From positions 1 to 38,190 of the forward strand of contig JALHPN010000071.1 in assembly GCA_022842465.1 (NCBI GenBank): 38,190 nt of DNA, given 5' to 3'. The DNA comes from Polyangiaceae bacterium (GTDB lineage: Bacteria > Myxococcota_A > Polyangia > Polyangiales > Polyangiaceae). The notes beneath the pieces were generated by a model that had not been told where the DNA came from, ran no database searches, and saw nothing but the letters and a program-made list of their open reading frames with translations. The translations under genes and the position numbers were made by a program. Below, one piece after another: positions 6,498 to 13,371 of this stretch; position 1 is the first letter of the stretch; each line of letters begins with the position of its first letter.

Positions 6498-7514
6498 ATG
6501 GCCCGACGCCGCCCGTCGACCGCGCTCGCCTCGACGACCCAGCACGTCCTCCGCTGGGCGGAGGCACGCGGCATCCCGCGCGACGAGCTCGTCGCACACG
6601 ACATCGACGTGCGTCTCGCCCGATCCGAGGAGGGCGCCCGCGTCCCGCTCGACGTCCACGTCTCCGTGTGGCGGGCCGTCGAGCGCGCGATCGCCGATCC
6701 GTCGTTCGCGCTGAAGGCGGGGCCGTCGCTCCTCGACGTGTCGGCCCTCGGGCTCGTCGGCCTCCTCGCGATGACGAGCGACACGGTGGGCGCGAGCCTG
6801 GAGCGATCGGTGAAGTACAGCCGCGTCCTGAAGGACGACGTCGACGCGCGCCTGGCGGTCGACGTCGACCAGCTCGTCATCGAGCTGCGCACCCGGGAGC
6901 CTCTGACGCGCGCGATGATGGAGGCCTCGCTCTTCGCCTTCCGTCACTTCGCGGCGACGTGGACGGGAGGGCAGGTCGCCCCCAAGGCCGTGTTCTTCCG
7001 GCACGCGCGGCCGGAGCACGGCGTCGAGTACGAGCGCTTCGGCTGCCCCGTCCACTTCGGGAACGCCGTCGACGCGATCGTCTTCGATCGGGAGGCCGCT
7101 GCCGCGCCGCTCGTCACGGCGCAGCCGGAGGTCGCGCGCTACCTCGAGAAGGCGGCAGATCTCTGGATGGCGCAGCACGTGCTCGACCGCGGCGACCTCC
7201 GCGCGCAGGTCACCACGCTCGTCCACGAGGCGATCGAGGAGGGGAGCTTCGACATCGACGACGTCGCGCGCCGCCTGGGCATGAGCGCGCGGTCGCTCCA
7301 GCGCGAGCTCGCGGGACTCGGGAGCTCGTATCGCGCCGTGCTCGACGAGGTACGCTGGAGCATCGCCGGGCCGCTCGTGGCGTCGACGGACTTGCCGCTC
7401 GAGCGCATCGCCGAGCGGCTCGGCTATGCCGACGGCAAGGCGTTCCGGCGCGCGTTCCACCGCTGGGCGGGCGTCGCGCCGGTCACCTTCCGGAGGAAGC
7501 CGACGAGCGGCTGA
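6498..7514 (+). CDS. AraC family transcriptional regulator
   Basis: This 338-residue cytoplasmic DNA-binding protein has an N-terminal ligand-sensing half of the arabinose-binding-like type seen in OruR/ArgR-type AraC proteins (residues about 15-210, including LDVSALGLVGLLAMTSDTVG and the FRHFAATWTGG region). A C-terminal double helix-turn-helix follows (residues about 235-335). The second recognition motif is textbook: LPLERIAERLGYADGKAFRRAFHRWAG..P. The gene is divergent from the PHA depolymerase with 151 bases between the starts, so control of that gene is the simplest guess; the inducer is unknown. The stop lies three bases from the convergent amidohydrolase gene. Confidence 0.9.
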   Translation: MARRRPSTALASTTQHVLRWAEARGIPRDELVAHDIDVRLARSEEGARVPLDVHVSVWRAVERAIADPSFALKAGPSLLDVSALGLVGLLAMTSDTVGASLERSVKYSRVLKDDVDARLAVDVDQLVIELRTREPLTRAMMEASLFAFRHFAATWTGGQVAPKAVFFRHARPEHGVEYERFGCPVHFGNAVDAIVFDREAAAAPLVTAQPEVARYLEKAADLWMAQHVLDRGDLRAQVTTLVHEAIEEGSFDIDDVARRLGMSARSLQRELAGLGSSYRAVLDEVRWSIAGPLVASTDLPLERIAERLGYADGKAFRRAFHRWAGVAPVTFRRKPTSG

Positions 7515-7517
7515 GCC

Positions 7518-10151
7518 TCAGGGCTCGAGGTCTGCGCGCGTGCGCGGGGCGAGCTGGTTGCCGTTGAAGTAGTCGAGGACGCCCGCGAGCGAGGTGAACG
7601 CGGTCCCGTCGGGGAACGTGGTGCCGTTGAAGGCCGCATTCCCGGCGAGGAAGTTCGTCACCTTGAGCGTCGAGCCCTGGAGCCCGAAGCGCGTCGGCGT
7701 GCCGCTCGGCACGGGGTCCGGACCGCTGGAGGTCGCGCCCGGAACGCTCACGAGCATGAACCGGTACTTCGCCTCGTCGGCGCCGCCGGGCTCGATGCCC
7801 GCCAAGGTCACCGGCTTCACGAGTGCGGCGTCGCTGCACTGGGCCGAGCTCGCCTCCACGACGGTGATCGACTTCACCTCGGAGAGCTGGAACCCGCCCT
7901 TGTAGGTCGTCGTCTTGCCCTCGATCGTGATGAGATCGCGCGCCGCGAGCCCGGCCGGGAGCGGGATGCTCGTCCCGCCGCCGAGGAACACGAAGAGACC
8001 GCCGCTCGTGGCGCTCGCGTCGGTCCACGTCGGATCCTGGATCCAGATGCGGGTCGTCGGGCGCGTGACCGTGACGCAGACGTTCTCGATGCGCGCGACG
8101 ACGTCGTCGCCGAGCGTCCAGAGCTCGCTCACCTTGCGCGGCGCCGGAGGGCAGCCCCCGAAGAGGCCGGCCTCGGCCGGGCACGCGTCGCACACGTCGC
8201 CGAAGCCGTCGCCGTCGCCGTCTTCCTGCCCCGGGTTCGCGGCCTTCGGGCAGTTGTCGGTCTTGTCCTCGACGCCGTCGCCGTCCCCGTCGATCTTGGG
8301 CGTCGTGACGGTGCAGGTCGTCGTGTCCTTCTCGAAAGGGCACGGGTCACAGGCGTCGCCCTGCGCGTCGCCGTCGCTGTTCTCTTGCACGCCCTTGTCG
8401 AGCGGGCGGGCGGGATTGAAGATCGTCGGGCAGTTGTCGCTGGCGTTCGGGATGCCGTCGCCGTCGGTGTCGTCGGCCGACGAGACGCCGGCGAACGCCG
8501 TCGACGAGCTGATGCGGTCGGTGTCGAGCGTGCGCGCAGGGACGCAGGTGGGCTCGTCGGGAGGAACCTGCCCGCAGCTCGCGAGCGTGTAGAGGTTCGG
8601 GAGCTTGCCGATCGTGTCCCAGCTCTTGCCGGTGTCGCGGCTGAGGCAGACGCGCTTCTTCACGCCGCAGACGTCGAGCTCGTCGCAGCTGCTTTCGAGC
8701 GCGGCGACGACGGCGCTCGAGCCGACGAGGACCTTTCCGGAGCGGACGACGAGGGCGATCTCGCGCTCCGTCGCGTCGATGACCGCGCGGAAGCCCTTCT
8801 TGCCCTTCTTCGCGAAAATCGCGATGTCGCCCGTCTTGCCCTCCACGAGCTCGCCCGTCGACGCGTCGAAGCCGAGCGCCTGCGCGGCGCCCTTCGTCAC
8901 CATGCGCCACAGCTTCTCGTCGGAGAAGTAGCTGCCGAGGTTGTTCCTGTTGAACTCGTCTGCGCACGCGAGCTCGCGGAGCATGTTCATCGAGCCGCTG
9001 GGGAGCCAGTCGGTGCCGAGGCCGATCGGGACGCCGAGGCGGTCGAACTCCGTGACGCGCGCCGTCTCACCATAGAGGCTGATGTTCGAGCGCGGCGACC
9101 AGACGAGCTTCACGCCCTTCTCCGCCATGACGGCGACATCCGACGTCGTGAGGCCGATGCCGTGGATGATGGCGCTCCGCGCGTCGAGGTAGTTCTTGCC
9201 CTTCGCGACCTTGTCGGTGAGGCAGAGGAACTCGTTCCGGGCGTCGACGTCGATGCCCTCGGACACGTGCGGGACCCAGGGGAACCCGCCCGACGGCGGC
9301 GCCTTGTACGTGTACTTCGCGCAGTCGGGGTTGCCCGGGTCGTCCGCGATCTGGATCTTGCTGCCGATGGGGAACGTCTCGTACTGGGCCGACGCCTGCC
9401 CCGGCGGGAAGAATCCCTTCTTCGTGTCGTCCGCGACGCGGAGGAACTTCGCCGGGGAGGTCGAGACGAAGCTCATCACCGCGCCGCCGAGCGCCATGCG
9501 GACGTCGCCGTAGATCTTCTGATCCGCCGTCGCCTGCCCGCCGGGCTCGTCGATCTTCGGCTCGCTCGTGTTCCCGCCCGGACGCCAGTCGTTCCTGTGC
9601 TCGAAGCGGAGCTTCTGCACGTCCTGGGGGCCCGTGTAGGGGCCGCCGCTGCGGAGGACGTAGTCGTCGGCGGGCACGGCGGGGCTGCCGTTCACCCAGC
9701 CGCCGTGGTCGTGCGCGTTGATGAGGCCGGGCGAGACCACGGCGTCCGGGCAGAGCACCTTCGTCGCGGAGGCGGCCTTCGCCACGCAGTCGCAGCCGAC
9801 GCAGGTGATCGCGCCCGAGTCGTCGACGAGCACCTGCCCGTTGAGGCTGATCTTGCCGGGGCGGAGCACGTCACCGACGTAGAGCGTCCCGCCGGAGCCC
9901 TTCTCGACCACGCACACGTCGTCCGCGCCCGGGGGTGTCTGCGGCGCGATCGGTGGGCAGGTCTCCTCGATCACGGGATCGGGGCCGGGCCCGCCGTCCG
10001 GAACCGTGTCCGACGAGTCCGGACCGCCGTCGTTCGTGGGGTTCACGTCGGACGGGTCGTCCCCCGCGCAGGCCGCGACGGTCGACGAGGCGACGAGGAA
10101 GAGACCGAGGGCGACGAAGCGTCCGAAAGGAAAGCGCAATTGCATGAACAT
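7518..10151 (-). CDS. Secreted amidohydrolase-family lipoprotein with thrombospondin type 3 repeats
   Basis: This 877-residue lipoprotein has a signal ending in TVAACAG (Cys near residue 28) and an Asp/Pro/Gly-rich linker. Residues about 85-490 are a metal-dependent amidohydrolase. The ligands expected for this TIM-barrel family are all present: H-D-H near residue 145 (INAHDH), His in WVPHVSEG near 292, His in AIIHGIGLT near 329 and Asp in GLGTDW near 380. The family usually hydrolyses C-N bonds in cyclic or amide compounds; the substrate is unknown. Residues about 558-665 carry three Asp-rich thrombospondin type 3 repeats (DxDGDGxxDxxDNCP), which bind calcium. The last 200 residues look like an OB-type beta-rich domain. 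The ATG at 10145 (two codons later) has a better-placed AGGA site. A TAGACT at 10184-10179 may be the -10. Confidence 0.88.
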   Translation of the reverse strand: MFMQLRFPFGRFVALGLFLVASSTVAACAGDDPSDVNPTNDGGPDSSDTVPDGGPGPDPVIEETCPPIAPQTPPGADDVCVVEKGSGGTLYVGDVLRPGKISLNGQVLVDDSGAITCVGCDCVAKAASATKVLCPDAVVSPGLINAHDHGGWVNGSPAVPADDYVLRSGGPYTGPQDVQKLRFEHRNDWRPGGNTSEPKIDEPGGQATADQKIYGDVRMALGGAVMSFVSTSPAKFLRVADDTKKGFFPPGQASAQYETFPIGSKIQIADDPGNPDCAKYTYKAPPSGGFPWVPHVSEGIDVDARNEFLCLTDKVAKGKNYLDARSAIIHGIGLTTSDVAVMAEKGVKLVWSPRSNISLYGETARVTEFDRLGVPIGLGTDWLPSGSMNMLRELACADEFNRNNLGSYFSDEKLWRMVTKGAAQALGFDASTGELVEGKTGDIAIFAKKGKKGFRAVIDATEREIALVVRSGKVLVGSSAVVAALESSCDELDVCGVKKRVCLSRDTGKSWDTIGKLPNLYTLASCGQVPPDEPTCVPARTLDTDRISSSTAFAGVSSADDTDGDGIPNASDNCPTIFNPARPLDKGVQENSDGDAQGDACDPCPFEKDTTTCTVTTPKIDGDGDGVEDKTDNCPKAANPGQEDGDGDGFGDVCDACPAEAGLFGGCPPAPRKVSELWTLGDDVVARIENVCVTVTRPTTRIWIQDPTWTDASATSGGLFVFLGGGTSIPLPAGLAARDLITIEGKTTTYKGGFQLSEVKSITVVEASSAQCSDAALVKPVTLAGIEPGGADEAKYRFMLVSVPGATSSGPDPVPSGTPTRFGLQGSTLKVTNFLAGNAAFNGTTFPDGTAFTSLAGVLDYFNGNQLAPRTRADLEP
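8154..8475 (-). repeat. Thrombospondin type 3 calcium-binding repeats (coding)
   Basis: In the amidohydrolase lipoprotein, three Asp-rich units of the form D-x-D-G-D-G followed by D-N-C-P or D-x-C-P separate the catalytic domain from the C-terminal domain. Boundaries are approximate. Confidence 0.75.
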
Positions 10152-10286
10152 CCTGGGGTGGTGCCTCGAGGGCGGCGCAGTCTAGCCCCGGACGCCGCAA
10201 AGTCCCGTCTCGTCTGGGTGACGAATCGGGCTCGGGCCTGGTGCAGGCGCGATCCCCGACGAAAGGCGACCCGCGACGAACGCGCC

Positions 10287-11495
10287 TCAGAGACTGGTGT
10301 CGAGCATCGGGGCCGGGGAGATCGCGCCCGCCGTGGTCACGGGCGGCGCGCCACGCGTGCGAAGCCAGACGCGACCGACGCCGCCTCCCCCTCCCCCGGC
10401 GTTGTTGGCGACGACCTGCGTGGGCCTCACGGCCGCGGTCGAACCGGTCGCGCCGTTGCCCCCCGGCGACGTCGACGGTTCGACCCCGCCGAGCGCGACC
10501 CCGACGGCGCCGTCCGCGCCGGGGACGCCGTCGATCGAGGCGTTGTAGTTCGAGCCGCTCCCGCCGCCGCCGCCGTTCGCGCTCACGGGGCCCTTCTGCG
10601 TGATCGCCGGCGCCTCCAGGAAGACGAGCCCGCCCGAGCCCCCGCCCGCGCCCGCGGCCGACTCGGCGCTCGCCACGAACTTGCATCCTCCCGCCCCGCC
10701 GCCGCCGCCGACGTTCACGCCGCCCGTCGTCTCGATCGTGATCGAGACGGCCGACGTGATCTGCACCGCGCCGCCGCCCGCACCGCCGACGTCACCGGGA
10801 CACGCGTCGCCGCCTCGGCCGCCACCGGACCCCGCGAAGAAATCGTCCTTCGTGGGCGCGTACGTGGAGCCCGGTGCGCCGCCGAACGTTCCGCCCACGT
10901 TTCCGCCGCCGGCGCCCAGGCCGCCGAAGCTCCCACCGCCCCCGCCCGTGCTGTCGTCCGCGCCGAAGTGGACGCCGTCGCCGCCCTTGCCAGGCCCGGC
11001 GCCGGGCCCGAAGCCGCCGGGGCCCGCGACGCCGCCGCGAGCGCCGGCGTCGACGAGCGCGTCCACCTTCACGACACCGGCCGCGAGGACGATGAGCTTC
11101 CGTGTTCCCGTGATCCTGATCGGGACGTCCACGGTCCACGCGCCGACGTAGAGGACGGCATTGCCACCGTGATCCTCGAAGCGCGGCGCCGTGGCGGGGC
11201 CCGTCACGCTGAGCGCCGTCGTGTCGATCGCCGTGACGCCGGCGAGCGCCGAAGCGGTCACGTCGAACGTCTCCGCCGTGTGGCTCGCCTCGACGGCGCG
11301 AGGCCCGGAGTCCACCGTGGCGTCCCCTCCCCCCGCGTCTCCCACGCTGCCGGACGATGACGCGTCGCCGTTCGGCAGGCTGACGCCGGCGTCCGCTCCC
11401 ATCCCGACGGACCCGCCGCTCCCCGTACCGACGACCTCCAGCCCGCACGCGGCGAGGACGGTGGTGAGCGCGAACGGGAGGAACCGCGAGGCCAT
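10287..11495 (-). CDS. Glycine-rich secreted lipoprotein
   Basis: The 402-residue product starts with a lipoprotein signal (LTTVLAACG, Cys near residue 17) and a Gly/Ser/Asp linker to about residue 65. Residues 65-150 form a beta-rich domain (VEASHTAETFDVTASAL, ITGTRKLIVLAAGVVKVDALVDAG). The rest is glycine-rich, with runs of Gly-Gly-x (GGGGGSFGGLGAGGGNVGGTFGG) broken by short beta segments such as AVQITSAVSITIETTGGVNV and GGVGRVWLRTRG. This pattern is common in surface proteins of Polyangiales; a repetitive beta structure is likely, and no enzymatic motif is seen. TACAAT lies eight bases before the ATG. It lies divergent from the short lipoprotein gene at 11609. Confidence 0.8.
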   Translation of the reverse strand: MASRFLPFALTTVLAACGLEVVGTGSGGSVGMGADAGVSLPNGDASSSGSVGDAGGGDATVDSGPRAVEASHTAETFDVTASALAGVTAIDTTALSVTGPATAPRFEDHGGNAVLYVGAWTVDVPIRITGTRKLIVLAAGVVKVDALVDAGARGGVAGPGGFGPGAGPGKGGDGVHFGADDSTGGGGGSFGGLGAGGGNVGGTFGGAPGSTYAPTKDDFFAGSGGGRGGDACPGDVGGAGGGAVQITSAVSITIETTGGVNVGGGGGAGGCKFVASAESAAGAGGGSGGLVFLEAPAITQKGPVSANGGGGGSGSNYNASIDGVPGADGAVGVALGGVEPSTSPGGNGATGSTAAVRPTQVVANNAGGGGGGVGRVWLRTRGAPPVTTAGAISPAPMLDTSL

Positions 11496-11509
11496 CGCCG
11501 CGCATTGTA
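11496..11509 (-). promoter_or_regulatory. Leaderless-type promoter, TACAAT 8 bases before ATG
   Basis: TACAAT at 11509-11504, a near-consensus -10 hexamer, eight bases before the ATG of the glycine-rich lipoprotein gene. No Shine-Dalgarno sequence fits between them. Confidence 0.5.
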
Positions 11510-11596
11510 CCGCGATGGCTCCTCCGCGTCAGCCGGACGGGGCGCGTCTCGCGTGCGGCCGCGGCCGACGGAGGGGGACCCGCGCGGCGGGCGGTG

Positions 11597-11608
11597 TACG
11601 CTCGCGGC
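11597..11608 (+). promoter_or_regulatory. Leaderless-type promoter, TACGCT 6 bases before GTG
   Basis: TACGCT at 11597-11602, six bases before the GTG at 11609. It supports GTG 11609 as the start of the lipoprotein gene over the earlier in-frame GTG at 11594, which would lie upstream of the hexamer. Confidence 0.5.
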
Positions 11609-12208
11609 GTGAGGTTGGCGGCGACCACGGCATGGCTCGCGACGGCGGCGCTGTTCGCCTGCGGAAGCGCACCGCGGCGAGAACCCGCACCTGTCCCGCC
11701 TTCGTCTCCGGTCACCGAGTCCTCGGACGCGGCTTCGCCGGATCCCGCTCCGGCCACGCTGCCTCCGACCGAGCCGGAGCGCGCGCCGCCACGCACGACC
11801 GCATCGTACGACGAGGCGCTCTCGACGCCCGAGGCGCTCGACGTGCACGATGACCGTGCGCACCTGACCGACACGCAGCTCCGCGAGCCGATGCGGAGCG
11901 TCATGGCGGCGTGCCGGATTCCAGGGAACGCCAAGGTCACCGTGAAGACGGCGATCCAGAACGGGCATGCGATCGGCGTGACGGTGCTCGTCCACTTCGA
12001 CAAGCCGCCCCCCTCGCCCAAGCCGAAGGCGCCGCCGAAGCCCAAGAAGGGGTCGAGGCCGAAGGGCCGGAAGAAGCCCCCGATCGACACGGAGGCCCAG
12101 GCCGAGGCGAAGGCGACCGCGAAGATCGTCACGTGCGTCGAAAAGGCCGTGCGCGGCGCGACCTGGCCAGAGAGCCCCCGGCGTGACTCGCTCGTGACGG
12201 AGTTCTAG
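11609..12208 (+). CDS. Short lipoprotein with Pro-rich linker and Lys-rich insert
   Basis: The 199-residue protein starts with a lipoprotein signal ending in ALFACG and a Pro/Ser/Glu-rich linker to about residue 70. A small domain follows (about residues 80-199): ARLTDTQLREPMRSVMAAC-type start, a predicted beta pair (AKVTVKTAIQNGHAIGVTVLVHF), a Lys/Pro-rich insert (PKPKAPPKPKKG) and a final helix with one Cys (KIVTCVEKAVRGATWP). The pattern of two cysteines flanking a beta sheet, ending in C..KAVRG..WP, resembles the AgmX/TonB-C-like domains of myxobacterial lipoproteins, where the C-terminus reads FPxP. That assignment is tentative. GTG 11609 is chosen over GTG 11594 because TACGCT lies six bases before it and it gives a better signal peptide. 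Confidence 0.75.
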   Translation: MRLAATTAWLATAALFACGSAPRREPAPVPPSSPVTESSDAASPDPAPATLPPTEPERAPPRTTASYDEALSTPEALDVHDDRAHLTDTQLREPMRSVMAACRIPGNAKVTVKTAIQNGHAIGVTVLVHFDKPPPSPKPKAPPKPKKGSRPKGRKKPPIDTEAQAEAKATAKIVTCVEKAVRGATWPESPRRDSLVTEF

Positions 12209-12215
12209 CGGCGCC

Positions 12216-12965
12216 TCACCCCGGAAAGGGGACGCGCGTGAAGCCGTGCCGCTCGACGAGCAGCGCCTCGTACCCCGACACGTGCGCGCGGCCCATCACG
12301 ACGACGGCCTCGCGCGTCGACGGGTGGTCCTCGAGCATCCGGATCGTGCCCTCCGACATGAGGATGTCGCGCAGCGTGAGGATCCCGAGGAACGGGTGCA
12401 CGACCCAGCTCCACGCGTACCGCCGGACGAAGTAGCCCGGGACGAGCGCGAGGAGGTGGATCTGGAAGAGCATCGCCAGAAAGACGATCGCGGCCGCGAG
12501 CGCAGGGAGGACGGGCGCGAGGACGGGGACGAGGACGGCGAGGAACGACACGGTGAAGAAGCACGTCATGTAGACCGACGCGACGTGCAGCCCGAGCGGC
12601 ATCGTCTTCGCGCGCTCGAGCTCCACGGTGAACCCGGACGGCAGCTGCTTCGCGTCGACGATGGTGCTGTCCTTGATCGCGCCGAAGGACAGCGCGCGGA
12701 GGAGCGCGCGCGGGAGGTGGATGACGACGCCGAGCGCGCGGCCCCACGTGATCTGCTTCTTCTGGAACGTCTCGACGCCGCGGAGGTCGAACGCCTCGAC
12801 GACGCGCTTTCCGATCGCCGACGCCTTCGCGAGCTTCAGATGAGCCTCGCCGAGGATCGCGATGGTCCGTCCGTCCGGAGCACGGACGAGCCGGACGGCA
12901 TAGCTGAGGGGCTCGGCGTGGGCGGCTTCGAGGGCGCGGCGCGCTTTCTCCGGGAGGTCTTGCAC
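12216..12965 (-). CDS. TraB/TIKI-like membrane protein
   Basis: The 249-residue protein carries the two hallmark motifs of the TraB/PrgY/TIKI superfamily: G-E-A-H near residue 38 (IAILGEAHLKLAKAS) and G-x-x-H near residue 230 (VVVMGRAHVSGYEALL). Members are putative metal-dependent peptidases or peptide-binding proteins. About residues 125-185 contain two or three hydrophobic helices (VASVYMTCFFTVSFLAVLVPVLAPVLPALAAAIVFLAMLFQIHLLALVPG), so the catalytic core is split by a membrane insertion. The start is GTG 12965, seven bases after TAGGCT, with GGGAG in the spacer that could also act as a Shine-Dalgarno sequence. It converges with the lipoprotein gene at 12208. Confidence 0.75.
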   Translation of the reverse strand: MQDLPEKARRALEAAHAEPLSYAVRLVRAPDGRTIAILGEAHLKLAKASAIGKRVVEAFDLRGVETFQKKQITWGRALGVVIHLPRALLRALSFGAIKDSTIVDAKQLPSGFTVELERAKTMPLGLHVASVYMTCFFTVSFLAVLVPVLAPVLPALAAAIVFLAMLFQIHLLALVPGYFVRRYAWSWVVHPFLGILTLRDILMSEGTIRMLEDHPSTREAVVVMGRAHVSGYEALLVERHGFTRVPFPG

Positions 12966-12978
12966 GTCTCCCAGCCTA
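12966..12978 (-). promoter_or_regulatory. Leaderless-type promoter, TAGGCT 7 bases before GTG
   Basis: TAGGCT at 12978-12973 in the context GCGCTAnnnT, seven bases before the GTG of the TraB-like gene. The spacer contains GGGAG, so this one could also be read as a very short leader. Confidence 0.45.
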
Positions 12979-12990
12979 GCGCGTCGGGCG

Positions 12991-13371
12991 TCACGCCGTG
13001 CGGCGGTAGTGCGTCTCGATCGCCTCGAGGAGATTCGGGAGCCTGACGGGCTTCAAGAGCACCGTCGACGCGTCGATCGGGTGCTCTTCCATGTTCCGGC
13101 TCGCGGTCATGACGATGACGGGGACCGACGCGAGCAGCGCGTCCGCGAGCTGCGCCGCGCGGAACTCCCACCCGTTCATCTTGGGCATCATCAGGTCGAG
13201 CAGGATGACGGAGGGCGGCGGAGACGCGCCGCGGAGGAGCTCGAGCGCCTCGGAGCCGTCCGATGCCCGCTGGACGACGTACCCCTGGTCCTCGAGGAGA
13301 TCGCCGATCGTCTCCCGGAGGTCGACGTCGTCGTCCACGACCAAGACCAGGACCTTCGAACCCGTCGTCAT
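12991..13371 (-). CDS. Single-domain response regulator
   Basis: This 126-residue protein is a stand-alone receiver domain: acidic pair DDD near residue 14, phosphoacceptor Asp in VILLDLMMPKMNG near residue 58, Thr/Ser in VIVMTAS and conserved Lys in VLLKPVRLP near residue 108. No output domain follows, so it should act by protein contact or as a phosphorelay intermediate. The ATG at 13371 overlaps the TGA of the large hybrid kinase (ATGA), so the two are co-translated and the kinase is the probable phosphate donor. Confidence 0.92.
   Translation of the reverse strand: MTTGSKVLVLVVDDDVDLRETIGDLLEDQGYVVQRASDGSEALELLRGASPPPSVILLDLMMPKMNGWEFRAAQLADALLASVPVIVMTASRNMEEHPIDASTVLLKPVRLPNLLEAIETHYRRTA

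Noticed and set aside
8154..8475. Repeated Asp codons as a DNA repeat or CRISPR-like array
   Set aside because: The period follows the thrombospondin type 3 protein repeats and lies in frame within a gene; no spacers are present.
7915..11360. Long open frames on the strand opposite the amidohydrolase and glycine-rich genes
   Set aside because: They are typical high-GC shadow frames: Arg/Ala-rich, low complexity and without recognisable domains, while the genes called have signal peptides and motifs.
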